Source: Amycolatopsis sp. FDAARGOS 1241
Lineage (GTDB): Bacteria; Actinomycetota; Actinomycetes; Mycobacteriales; Pseudonocardiaceae
Direction of reading: 5' to 3'
DNA length: 64,000 bases
NCBI RefSeq assembly: GCF_016889705.1
Contig: NZ_CP069526.1
Coordinates: 8,646,001-8,710,000 of the forward strand
The notes under the pieces are model-generated. The model worked only from the letters and a program-made list of their open reading frames with translations, did no database searches and was not told the DNA's origin. Positions 7,213 through 16,018 of this stretch are shown here, piece by piece (positions within the stretch are counted from its first letter, which is position 1; each line of letters begins with the position of its first letter). A program made the position numbers and the translations under genes.

Positions 7213-7536
7213 TTGCGTATTCGTTTCGCGTTGAGTGTGGGTGCGGTGCTGCTGGCCGGGGGCGCCGTGACGGGCGGGGCGGTGGCGTTCGCGCAGCCGG
7301 CGCCGGTTCAGGCTCCGCCCGCCACCACCCAGCCGACGGCCCCGACGCTGCCCGCCCAGCCGCCGGCCACCGCCCTGCCGACCGCGCCGACGTTGCCCGC
7401 GCAGCGCCCGACGGAGGTGGCACCGCCGACGGCCGTCCCGTCGCTGCCGACGCCGGCGCCCGGCCAGGTCCGCGTGCCGACCGCGATCCCCGCAGGCCCG
7501 ACGGGCGAGGCGAACCTGCCGGCGATCTGGAGCTGA
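7213..7536 (+). CDS. Secreted Pro/Thr/Ala-rich protein
   Basis: 107 residues from TTG 7213. GAGGAG lies 7 bp upstream, and the upstream extension to 7144 is implausible. A signal peptide (LRIRFALSVGAVLLAGG to VAFAQ) is followed by a low-complexity chain of PTAPTLPAQ-type repeats without cysteines or catalytic motifs. It is probably a disordered exported or wall-associated protein. A possible cleavage site lies at AFA-QP. The gene stands alone. Confidence 0.65.
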   Translation: MRIRFALSVGAVLLAGGAVTGGAVAFAQPAPVQAPPATTQPTAPTLPAQPPATALPTAPTLPAQRPTEVAPPTAVPSLPTPAPGQVRVPTAIPAGPTGEANLPAIWS

Positions 7537-8130
7537 TCGCGAAGGTATCTCGCGCTCGCGTCCGAGGTCCGGGCCGGGCTCGCCGTGGGACGGCGAGTTC
7601 GCGCGCTATTTCGGCGCGCGCGCGCACAACCTGCGATCGACGGCCTTCCTGCTGTGCGGCGACTGGCAGTCACGAAGGGAGCTGTGGTGCCAGCCGCGCG
7701 CATGATTGGTCCAGTCGCGCTGGGCGGCGTGTGGGTGGACCAATTCGGTCGGGAGCACGGCTGGAACGTTCGTACCGGCGGCGCGAGAGGACCGCTCGTT
7801 CCCGGTCGCGTGAGGGGACCGTTCGTACCGCAGCCGCGGCGGTGGGCGGACCAATCCGGCGCCGCGGGAGTGAGACGACCGGGCGTGAACCGAGCCGGAC
7901 GAACGCGACGAAAATTTGGTCTGGACATCTCACTCAGTGAGGGCCTTTCCGCTGTTCAGGCCCCTGTTACCCCTCGACAGGAGGGTGTCCGACGTCACGC
8001 TCATCAGGTGGGTTTTCGGCGAAATATCCGCGGCTTACGTGGCGATGTTCCCTGTGGCGGTCACGCGGATCGTCGACAAGGTCCGTTGCTCAGCCGGCGC
8101 AGCCGGCCCGAGAACTCGAGGAGGAAGCAA
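7537..8130. other. Intergenic, repeated ACCG(C/T)TCGT motifs
   Basis: No confident gene is present. Between 7728 and 7860 lie three near-copies of GGACCGYTCGT (7763, 7788, 7816 regions). Two copies of GGGYGGACCAATYCGG enclose them (about 7733 and 7845). This looks like a small interspersed repeat cluster. Confidence 0.4.
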
Positions 8131-8253
8131 ATGGTGTTCGCGGCGCTGATCATGGAAACCGTAGTAGCTGTTGGTATCGCCGGTGGGCTGGCGATCTGGT
8201 CGCGGAAGCGCTTCGCTCCCCGTCCGGCCCAGGCTGTCGCCGAGGTGCGCTGA
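8131..8253 (+). CDS. Small single-span membrane protein, 40 aa
   Basis: MVFAALIMETVVAVGIAGG begins a 40-residue protein with one strongly hydrophobic segment (residues 2-24), then a basic WSRKRF turn and a short tail ending VAEVR. A near-perfect AGGAGG lies 6 bp before ATG 8131, and a strong terminator follows, so it is a genuine gene despite its size. The positive-inside rule puts the C-terminus in the cytoplasm. No family is recognised. Confidence 0.7.
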   Translation: MVFAALIMETVVAVGIAGGLAIWSRKRFAPRPAQAVAEVR

Positions 8254-8307
8254 GCCCAGCAAGCCGAGTCAGCCGGCTGAGCCGAGCTGATCGACTGTCT
8301 ACAAAGG

Positions 8308-8342
8308 AAACGGCCCGCCCCCGAAGCAGGGGCGGGCCGTTT
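8308..8342. terminator. Bidirectional terminator between convergent genes
   Basis: AAACGGCCCGCCCC/GGGGCGGGCCGTTT perfect inverted repeat with T-runs on both strands. It serves both the 40-aa gene and the transporter. Confidence 0.9.
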
Positions 8343-8357
8343 CTCGTCGAGCGGAAC

Positions 8358-9716
8358 TCAGCGGGTGGCGCCGGCCAGCTTGCCGCCCGTGTCGGAGGTG
8401 TCGATCTGCTCGATCGGCACCCGCGAGGTCTCCGGGATCTTGATGATCGGGATCAGCGCGATCGCGGCGGCGATGATCAGGTAGTACGCCGGCCAGTCCT
8501 TGTTGCCGGTGCTCTGGATCAGGGCCGTCACGACGACACCACAGGTCCCGCCGAACAGCGAGGTCGACACGTTGTAACCGATGGCGAACGAGCCGTACCG
8601 CACGCGTGTCGGGAACATCGCCGGGAACGTCGAGCCGATCACGGCAAGCATCAGCACCAGCAGCAGCGCGACGATGCCGAACCCGACGATCAGCCACAGG
8701 ATGCTGCCGGACTGCATCAGCTTGATGCACGGCCAGCTCAGCACCAGGAACCCGATCGCCGCCGTCAGCAGCAGCGGCTTGCGGCCGATGCGGTCGGACA
8801 GCCCGCCCAGCGGCAGGATGATCGCCATCTGCACCAGTTCGACGCCGATGATGATCAACGTCGAGGTGTTGTCGTTGATGTGCAACGTGTCCGTGAAGTA
8901 CGTCGGCATCGTCGTCAGCAGCATGTAGTCCGCGATGTTCAACAGCAGCACGATGCCGATGAGGTTGAGGATCATCCGCCAGTTGCGGGTGAACGTCTCC
9001 TTCAGCGGCGCCTTCTTCGGCTTCTCGCCGGCCGCCTCGAGCCGCTTGAACTCCGGCGTGTCCTCGAGCCGCGACCGCAGGTACAGACCGATGAGGCCAA
9101 GCGGCAGCGCGACGAAGAACGGGATCCGCCAGCCCCACGCCTCGACCTGATCCATCGGCAGCGACAGCGTGACCGCGAGCACGACGATGTTGCCCAGCAC
9201 GTAGCCGCTCAGCGTCCCGAACTCGAGGAAGGATCCGAAGAAACCACGGCGTTTCGTCGGTGCGTACTCGGCGATGAACGTTGCCGCGCCGCCGTATTCA
9301 CCACCTGTGGAGAAGCCCTGGATCAAGCGCAGCAACAGGATCGCGATCGGCGCGCCGATGCCCATGCTGTAGCCGCCCGCGTACGTCGGGAGCACGCCCA
9401 CCAGGAAGGTGCAGCCCGACATCAGCAGGATCGTGATCGCGAGAACCTTCTGGCGTCCCAGTTTGTCGCCCAGCGGACCGAAGAACGCTCCGCCGAACGG
9501 CCGCACGATGAACCCGACCGCGACCAGTGCGAGCGACTTCAGCACGGCGTTGCCCTCGCCGGGGAAGAACACCGTGCCGATGCTCGTCGCGATCGCACCC
9601 GAGGTGAAGACGCCGTAGTCGTACCACTCGGTCGCGTTACCCATCGCGGAGGCCCAGACCGCCCGTATGACGGTTCTCTGGTCCACGTCCGGTTTCTTCG
9701 CCGTTGCCTCACTCAT
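8358..9716 (-). CDS. MFS transporter, metabolite:H+ symporter (MHS) family, ProP-like
   Basis: A 452-residue, 12-span secondary transporter. The signature loop between helices 2 and 3 is GPLGDKLGRQKVLA, and its echo GGLSDRIGRKPLL is in the second half. GNATEWYDYGVF in helix 1 and GFSTGGEYGGAA in helix 4 are typical of the MHS family of proline/betaine, citrate and ketoglutarate symporters. It imports a small organic acid or osmolyte with protons. The exact substrate is not decided by sequence. ATG 9716 has GAGGAGG upstream. It stands alone, convergent with the small membrane gene. Confidence 0.88.
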   Translation of the reverse strand: MSEATAKKPDVDQRTVIRAVWASAMGNATEWYDYGVFTSGAIATSIGTVFFPGEGNAVLKSLALVAVGFIVRPFGGAFFGPLGDKLGRQKVLAITILLMSGCTFLVGVLPTYAGGYSMGIGAPIAILLLRLIQGFSTGGEYGGAATFIAEYAPTKRRGFFGSFLEFGTLSGYVLGNIVVLAVTLSLPMDQVEAWGWRIPFFVALPLGLIGLYLRSRLEDTPEFKRLEAAGEKPKKAPLKETFTRNWRMILNLIGIVLLLNIADYMLLTTMPTYFTDTLHINDNTSTLIIIGVELVQMAIILPLGGLSDRIGRKPLLLTAAIGFLVLSWPCIKLMQSGSILWLIVGFGIVALLLVLMLAVIGSTFPAMFPTRVRYGSFAIGYNVSTSLFGGTCGVVVTALIQSTGNKDWPAYYLIIAAAIALIPIIKIPETSRVPIEQIDTSDTGGKLAGATR

Positions 9717-9918
9717 CCCCGCGACGACCTCCTCGTACGCGACCCAGTAGCTCCGAAACAGCTCATTTCCCGAGTCTCGTCCCGCGTGGATTAATCGGCA
9801 GCGTGAGTCGCGAAATATCTACCGTCCGGAATTTTCCGACTACTGTGCGCCGAGGAAAACGCGCGTCGCAGGTCAGGCTGCGTACCCCGAACGGCTACTG
9901 GCGGGTTAACGTCAGCGC

Positions 9919-10509
9919 ATGAGTCGTGTTTCAGGACCGTGGCCGCCGGTGTCCGTGGAGCCTCCCGCGCTGCACCCGAAGGCCCCATCGCCTGGCACCG
10001 AACTGGGCGTGCACTTCGACGAGTGCTTCGGCTGCGGCGACGAGATCGACGCGGGCCTGCGCCTGCGCTCGGTCGTCGGGGAGGGGCACACGGTGCTCTC
10101 CAAGTTCACCGTGACGCCCGCCCACCAGGGCGCGCCCGGCCTCGCCCACGGCGGGCTGCTGGCGTGCGCGTTCGACGAGGCCCTGGGCTCGGCGGTCGGC
10201 AATCTGCTGCGGCGGCCCGCCGTGACGGGCAAGCTCGAGACCGACTTCCGCCGCCCCGTGCCCGTCGGCTCGACGCTGCACATCGAAGCCCGTCTGGACG
10301 GCACGGCGGGCCGCAAGATCTACGTGAGCGCCGACGGTCACCTCGACTCCCCCGACGGCCTCATCGCGGTGACTGCCCGCGCCCTGTTCGTGGCGGTCGG
10401 CTTCGAGCACTTCACCACCCACGGTGACTCCACGGCGCTGCAGAAGCTGGCCGACGCCCGCGAGAAGCAGAAGCGGCAGCGTGATGAGGAGTGGGAGATC
10501 AACCCCTGA
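9919..10509 (+). CDS. PaaI-family hotdog thioesterase
   Basis: 196 residues. The segment HQGAPGLAHGGLLACAFDEALG carries the HGG and the acidic residue of hotdog-fold acyl-CoA thioesterases. VTGKLETDFRRPVPVG is the second conserved strand. A short N-terminal extension contains CFGCGDEIDAGL, a CxxC segment seen in actinobacterial members of the family. The C-terminal tail is Lys/Arg/Glu rich. It probably hydrolyses a CoA thioester in the cytoplasm. It is divergent from the transporter gene by 200 bp. Confidence 0.8.
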   Translation: MSRVSGPWPPVSVEPPALHPKAPSPGTELGVHFDECFGCGDEIDAGLRLRSVVGEGHTVLSKFTVTPAHQGAPGLAHGGLLACAFDEALGSAVGNLLRRPAVTGKLETDFRRPVPVGSTLHIEARLDGTAGRKIYVSADGHLDSPDGLIAVTARALFVAVGFEHFTTHGDSTALQKLADAREKQKRQRDEEWEINP

Positions 10510-10574
10510 CCTCCGGCCTGATCGCGCGTGACGGCCTTGGCCGGGCTGCCGCGGCCCTGCGGCTCGGCGGACGA

Positions 10575-10695
10575 GCCCCCGCCCTCCCCAGGGGGGCGTC
10601 CCCGGATCCATTCTACCTTTGGCCACCGACAAAAACGCTGGTTGAGCGGATTGGAGGCCGAGTTGTCCACAACTTGGGCATGCTGTGGACAACTA
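10575..10695 (-). repeat. DnaA-box hairpin element, copy A
   Basis: Read on the minus strand it shows, in order: TTGTCCACA (about 10693-10685); 11-12 bp; TGTGGACAA (about 10672-10664); about 47 bp with a T-run and GGTGGCC; TAGAATGGA (about 10615); and a stem ACGCCCCCCTGGGG/AGGGCGGGGG. The same modules at the same spacing occur on the plus strand at 26284-26405. TTGTCCACA is the DnaA-box sequence of high-GC actinobacteria. The reading frames through both copies (GTPP, GGxLS) look fortuitous. It may be a DnaA-binding regulatory element or a short DnaA-controlled RNA gene. Confidence 0.6.
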
Positions 10696-11099
10696 CGGAT
10701 GAGGGGGTGTGGGGCGGCAGTCTCGCCGGGTGATCGGCGCGCGGGCTGACGGTCACCCGGAGGGTCGAAGTCGTGGAGTGGACGAAGGCGGGGGCGGCCG
10801 CGCCGGGCCAAGGTGCCATCAGCGTTTGGGGACGCGCGCGGTCGAGCCGGCGGGCGCGCGGGGGCTCTACCACTGGTCCCGGGCTTCGTTGCTGACGAGC
10901 GACGGCGAAACGGGCTGGTCGTCGAGCCTCGGGTTGAGATCACGCAGCGGCTTGAGTCGTGCCCGCCGGGCCGGTTCGAGCCCGGCCGGACATGCACACC
11001 GGCGAAGTTACGTCGGGCAGCCTGACAGGAGTTCTCGCGGCTGCCGGCCGAGCACCCGCCGCGTGGGATCCGACGCCGCCGGGCGCTGACCGGAGCCAT

Positions 11100-12062
11100 G
11101 CCAACGTGAGCGGGCGGATCGAGGCCGCATCCGCAGCGTCGGTTTCAACACCGGCCGCAGTCGAGCGCACCTTCGTCAACGTGCGCAGGCGTGCGGAGGC
11201 GACCTTCGCCAAGCCGGATCGAACACCGGCGCGCACCGACCGCAGGCTCGCCAACCCGCGCAGACGTGCCGAGGCGACCCTCGCCGAGTTGGATCGAACC
11301 ACCGGCGAGCCTTTACCGCACTTGTGCCAGTCCGCGAACGCGTGCTGCCAAGGAGACGCTCGCCGAGTCGAACCGAACGTCGGCGAGCCCCGACCCCAGG
11401 TGCGCCAACCTGCGCACGCGCGCCAAGGCGACCCTCGCCAAGCCGGACAAACACCGGCAAACCCCACCGCAGGTGCACCAAACCTGCGCAGGCGTGTCGA
11501 GGCGACCCTCACCAAGCCAGATCGAACACCGGCACGCACCGACCGCAGGCTCACCAAGCCCGCACGCGCGCCAAGGCGACCCTCGCCAAGCCGGACAAAC
11601 ACCGGCAAACCCCACCGCAGGTGCACCAAACCTGCGCAGGCGTGTCGAGGCGACCCTCACCAAGCCAGATTGAACACCGGCGCGCACCGACCGCAGGTGC
11701 GCCAAGCCTGCGCAGACGTGCCGAGGCGACCCTCACCAAGCCAGATTGAACACCGGCGTGCACCGACCGCAGGCACGCCAAGCCGCGCAGACGCGCCAAG
11801 ACGACCCCGCCAAGCCAGATCAAACACCGGCAAGCCCCACCGCAGGTGCGCCAAGCCTGCGCAGACGTGCCGAGGCGACCCTCACCAAGCCAGACCGAAC
11901 ACCGGCGAACCCCGACCGCAGGTGCGCCAACCTGCGCACGCGGATCGAAGCAGCGCCCGCCACGTCGCAACGAACGCGGCAAGCGCCACCACAGTTACAC
12001 CAGCCCGCGCAGGCGGCACGAGGCAGCGCCCACCGAGGCGGACCCAACGCGGCCGGGCGGGT
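11100..12062. repeat. Tandem array of 12-13 imperfect units of about 75 bp
   Basis: The unit consensus begins GCGCAGRCGTGYCGAGGCGA and continues CCCTCRCCAAGCC, GAACACCGGC, ACCGCAGGTGCGCCAA. Successive units are 73-79 bp long, so no reading frame is conserved across the array although every frame stays open by GC bias. It fills the space downstream of pknG. Central units (11412-11900) are most alike, and those at both edges are diverged. I regard it as non-coding. Confidence 0.75.
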
Positions 12063-12065
12063 GAG

Positions 12066-15000
12066 TTACGTCAGGGTGCGCGGGCGGATCGAGTTCGCGC
12101 GGTCCACCAGGGTGATGCGGTCCTCCGCCGAGCCGGCGAGCCGGGCCAGGGTGCGGTAGCAGCGTTCCAGGCCGAAGCGGACGTCGCGTTCTTCGAGGGC
12201 GTAGCCGAGGACTTTGGAGGTGCCCGAGGGGTTCGAGGAGTCAGCGCGGAGCCAGTCGTAGGCGGCTTCCAGGACTTCGGCGGACAGGCGGGTGCGGCGT
12301 TCCGCGTCGAGGTTGAGGCGTTCGAGGCGGGCGGAGGCATCGAGGAGGTCCTGTTCGGACACCGTGGTCTGTTCGGCGTTGCCGGTCTGGGTTTTGATCT
12401 TGATGGAGGCGACCTGGGCGTCGAGGTAGTGCGTGGAGGTCGCGGGGACGGTTTCCAGCACTTCGACGGCGCTGGCACGCGCGCCCTGCGCCAGGTACAC
12501 GCGTGCGAGGCCGAAGGCGGCGCTCACGTAGGTGCGGTCGGTGCGCCAGACGAGCTCGTAGTAGCGCGCGGCGCCGAAGTAGTCGCCGACGCCTTCGGCG
12601 CTGACGGCGAGCGCGAGCTTCGGCGCGATCTCGCCGGGAAGGTCGTCGTACACGGCCTCGAAGGCGACGTGGGCGACGCGCGGGCGGGCGCCGGCCAGTT
12701 CGATGAGGCCGCGGTACCAGTCGATGCGCCAGTCGTGCGGGAAGCCGTTGCGGATGGCCAGGTACTGGGCCGCTTGGAGCTGGCGCTGGGCTTCGACGAA
12801 CTCGCCGAGCTCGATGCGCGCGCGGACGATCCGCAGGCGCACCTCGATGGACTCCCGCGGAGCGCCCGCGAGAGCGTCGATGGCCTCGCGCGGGTCGAGC
12901 GCCGTGGTGGTGGCGAGGACGCCGGCGGCGGGGTCGTCGGTGTCGACCTGCGGGATCGGCAGGCCGGCGACGACCTCGGCGGGCTCGGGCAGCGGCACGC
13001 TCGTGCCGGCCTCGGGCACGACCAGGTGCACGCCGAACGTCCGGCTCTCCGGACCGAACACCGTCGACGCGGCCGGGCGCGGCTTGTTCGTGCCGAGCGC
13101 CATGATCTCGCGCAGCACGCCCGTGAGCTGATCGGCCATGTCCTCCGCGGCCAGGAACCGGCGGTCGGGGTCGTTGTGGGTCGCGCGCTTGAGGAACCGG
13201 TAGTACGAACCGAAGAGCGCGAACAGCGGCACCTGGTCCGGACCGGGCAGCGTCGTCTTGAACTTCGTGGTGTAGCCCTGGAACTCGAAGCTCAGGACGG
13301 CCAGCGTGCGGCCGACGGTGTAGAGGTCCGACGAGATCGACGCACCCTGCGACGCCAGCTCGGGCGCGCTGTAGCCGGTGGTGAAGAAGAGCGGGCTCTC
13401 GTAGTCGTCGACACGCCGGACGGCACCCAGGTCGATCAGCTTCAGCTGCTCGTGGGTCTGGATCACGTTGTCGGGTTTGAGGTCGCAGTAGAGCAGGCCC
13501 TGGCTGTGGAGGTAGCCGAGCGCGGGCAGGATCTCGAGACCGTACGCGATGACCTGGCCGATCGGCAACGGCTCGGGCCGCTTGCTCTCCCGGTGGTGCT
13601 GCAGGGCGAGCTGCCGCAGCGACTGGCCGCCGACGTACTCCATCACGATGTAGCCGACGGAGTTGCCGGTCTGGGCGTCCGGGTGCTGCACGAAGTTGTG
13701 GATCTTGACGATGTTCGGGTGTTCGACCTCGGCCAGGAATCGCATCTCGTTGGCGGCGGCGGCCATGGCGGTGGCGTCGCCGGTGTCGATCAGGCCCTTG
13801 AGGACGACCCAGCGGTCGGAGACGTTGTGGTCCTGCGCGAGGTAGATCCAGCCGAGACCGCCGTACGCGAGGGCGCCGAGCACTTCGTACTGGCCGCCGA
13901 CGAGCTCGTGGGGCTGCAGCTTCGGCAGGAAGGAGAAGGACGTGCCGCAGTTGTCGCACGTGCCTTCGGGGTTGCCGGGCTTGCCGTCCTCGGCGCGGCC
14001 GACCTTGGCGCCGCAGTTGCCGCAGAAGCGCTTCTCTTCGGAGACGACCGGGTTCTTGAGCACGGCCATCGAGGGGTCGCGGTACGGGACCGGGGGAACG
14101 TCGATGAGGCCGGCGCCCAGGCGGCCGCGCCGTGATCGCCGTGACGAGGTGCGGCTGCCGGTGCGGCGGGAGGTGCCGGGGAACGAGCCGGTGCCGCTGG
14201 TGCCGTGCGAGCCGGAGCCGCTACCGGTGCCCGTGCCCTGGCTGCCTTGTTCGCTGTTCTCGCGGCCTTCGCTGCCGGCCGCCGCGATGACGCTGTCCGT
14301 GCCGGGGTGGGGCAGGTCTTCCTTCGGCTGCACCCGCGGCGACGGCGGCATGATGCTCTGCGTACCGGGGCTAGGGTTCGCGAGAACGCTGGTGGGCATC
14401 GGCGCCGCCGGGTCGACGGGGACGACCGGCTGCTGGGACTGCGGGAGGATGACCGGGGCGAGGTCACCCGGCGGGCGGGTGGGGTCTTCGACGCCGGGGA
14501 GTTTCTTGTCGTCGGGGCCGGCGGTGTGGTTGTTCGCCGCGGCTTCGGAATCGTGGGTCGCGGCGGCGCCGCCCTTCGACGCGGATTCCTGCGAACTCGG
14601 GGTCGCTTCGGCGCCGGCGGGCGAGGAGGTCACGTCGGACTGCCCGGCCTCGGCTTCGCGCGAACCGGCGTCGGCCTGGTTGGTTTGGCTTGGCTGACCG
14701 GTTTCGGGGCCCTGTGCGCCGCCACGGGACGGCGTGCGCCGGCTACCCGGTTCGGCGACGCGGTTGCCAGGCTGGCCGGGGTACTGCGGACCGCCGGGGT
14801 AGGGCTGGCCCTGGGTGCCCGGGCGCGCGGGGTGGCGCTGCCGGCCGGTGTGGGACTGCGGCGGGGAGCCGGGCGTCTGCGGGTACGCGCGCGACTGCGA
14901 CTGCGGCGTAAAGGTCTGGCCCTGCGACGGCGGCTGCTGTCCGAACGGCGGCTGCGGGTAACCAGGCTGGTTACCGGTCGCCTGGCCGGAAACGGGGCCG

Positions 15001-15521
15001 GTGCTCGGCACCGGTGGGTAGCCACCGTGCTCGGCTTGGCTGCCCGTCGCGGGGCCCTGCGCCGGGAACGGTGGGGACGGCTGACCGGGAGCAGCTTGGC
15101 TGCCGGTGCTCGGCACCAGCGGGTGGCCGCCGAGAGCCGATTGGCTGCCCGTGCCCTGTGCGGGCGGGTAGCCGGTGCCTTGGGCCGGCGGGTAGCCGCC
15201 CGGGGCGGGCTGGCTGCCGGTGTTCGACGAGTACTGGCCGGGCTGGCCACCGGAACCCGGCTGGCCTGAACCAGCCTGGCCCGGCCGCGCCCACGGCGGG
15301 TGCGGTTCCCCCTGCGCCGGCGTCGGCGGGCGGTGAACCGGAGTGTTGATCACCGTCGGGGATTCGGGGTCGGCGGGGCGAGCGGCCGGGTCGAGGCGGC
15401 CCGAGACGGACGGTTCCGGAGTGTCCCAGCGGACGGGCGGCGGCGGAGTCCACGAAGGCGTCTCGGCGCCCGCGTTCTCCTCCGGCGCGGCGTGCCGAGG
15501 ACGGCGCGGCTCCTCCGACAC
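12066..15521 (-). CDS. pknG: Serine/threonine protein kinase PknG
   Basis: 1151 residues. Residues 1-490 are a Pro/Gln/Gly/Ser-rich disordered region. A rubredoxin-like zinc motif follows, with Cys500, 503, 522 and 525. The kinase domain (about 544-800) has invariant Lys575, catalytic YCDLKPDN with Asp680, and DLG at 697-699 instead of DFG, as in PknG. The rest, with repeated helical pairs (ALAGAPRESIEVRLRIVRAR onward), is the TPR domain. In mycobacteria PknG phosphorylates GarA/OdhI to release 2-oxoglutarate dehydrogenase and tune glutamate metabolism. It ends the glnX-glnH-pknG operon. The disordered head is far longer than the roughly 75-residue leader of the mycobacterial protein. Confidence 0.95.
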   Translation of the reverse strand: MSEEPRRPRHAAPEENAGAETPSWTPPPPVRWDTPEPSVSGRLDPAARPADPESPTVINTPVHRPPTPAQGEPHPPWARPGQAGSGQPGSGGQPGQYSSNTGSQPAPGGYPPAQGTGYPPAQGTGSQSALGGHPLVPSTGSQAAPGQPSPPFPAQGPATGSQAEHGGYPPVPSTGPVSGQATGNQPGYPQPPFGQQPPSQGQTFTPQSQSRAYPQTPGSPPQSHTGRQRHPARPGTQGQPYPGGPQYPGQPGNRVAEPGSRRTPSRGGAQGPETGQPSQTNQADAGSREAEAGQSDVTSSPAGAEATPSSQESASKGGAAATHDSEAAANNHTAGPDDKKLPGVEDPTRPPGDLAPVILPQSQQPVVPVDPAAPMPTSVLANPSPGTQSIMPPSPRVQPKEDLPHPGTDSVIAAAGSEGRENSEQGSQGTGTGSGSGSHGTSGTGSFPGTSRRTGSRTSSRRSRRGRLGAGLIDVPPVPYRDPSMAVLKNPVVSEEKRFCGNCGAKVGRAEDGKPGNPEGTCDNCGTSFSFLPKLQPHELVGGQYEVLGALAYGGLGWIYLAQDHNVSDRWVVLKGLIDTGDATAMAAAANEMRFLAEVEHPNIVKIHNFVQHPDAQTGNSVGYIVMEYVGGQSLRQLALQHHRESKRPEPLPIGQVIAYGLEILPALGYLHSQGLLYCDLKPDNVIQTHEQLKLIDLGAVRRVDDYESPLFFTTGYSAPELASQGASISSDLYTVGRTLAVLSFEFQGYTTKFKTTLPGPDQVPLFALFGSYYRFLKRATHNDPDRRFLAAEDMADQLTGVLREIMALGTNKPRPAASTVFGPESRTFGVHLVVPEAGTSVPLPEPAEVVAGLPIPQVDTDDPAAGVLATTTALDPREAIDALAGAPRESIEVRLRIVRARIELGEFVEAQRQLQAAQYLAIRNGFPHDWRIDWYRGLIELAGARPRVAHVAFEAVYDDLPGEIAPKLALAVSAEGVGDYFGAARYYELVWRTDRTYVSAAFGLARVYLAQGARASAVEVLETVPATSTHYLDAQVASIKIKTQTGNAEQTTVSEQDLLDASARLERLNLDAERRTRLSAEVLEAAYDWLRADSSNPSGTSKVLGYALEERDVRFGLERCYRTLARLAGSAEDRITLVDRANSIRPRTLT

Positions 15522-16018
15522 AACTACCTCCCGAGCTCGCGGAAAACTCCGTCAGTGATCCTAGACGGGCGTCACGATCGTGGGGTCCGGACCGCGCAGG
15601 TCCGTTCGAACGGACCACCAAAGAGCCCGAGAAACACCGGCCCCACCTGCGAAACGGCACGACCGGCCCGTTCGCACTGGACGAGAATCGGCGGCACGAA
15701 AGGTCCCCTGGCGGCCCGGAGCCCGGCTGGATCGCAGGCGCGGGCGAGCCGAAGCACGACGGGGCGCAGGTCGAGGCTCGGCCGCGCGGCGGGGAACGCC
15801 GGAAGCCGGCAGGTAACGGCGGACGAAGTGGGCGCGCGGGCGAAGACATCGAGCTACTCGTACTTCGGCGGTCCGAAAGGTCCCCGCGCGGACCGCCTGC
15901 CATCAGCCGGATCGCAGGCCGCGCAGGCGAGACGAAGCCCGAAGATCCACAGGCCGAGCCGTCGTCGTGCTGCCGGGAGCCAGCCGGCAGCGAACGGAGC
16001 GCGGCGGTAGGCACCGGG
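15522..16018. repeat. Intra-operon spacer with diverged direct repeats
   Basis: No gene is present. Two related blocks (about 15690-15755 and 15864-15936) share CGGCGG, CGAAAGGTCCCC, GGATCGCAGG and CGAAGC. The second is preceded by CTCGTACTTCGGCGG, nearly the sequence that encodes the last residues and stop of glnH (TTTGTACTTCGGCGG at 16022). So the spacer seems to have grown by copying the 3' end of glnH. Confidence 0.5.

Noticed and set aside
7308..7928. Minus-strand ORF opposite the Pro-rich secreted protein
   Set aside because: It is antisense to a gene with signal peptide and ribosome site, and has no domain of its own.
10959..14135. A 1058-residue plus-strand reading frame
   Set aside because: Its first part is the 75-bp array with frame-breaking unit lengths, and the rest is antisense to pknG.
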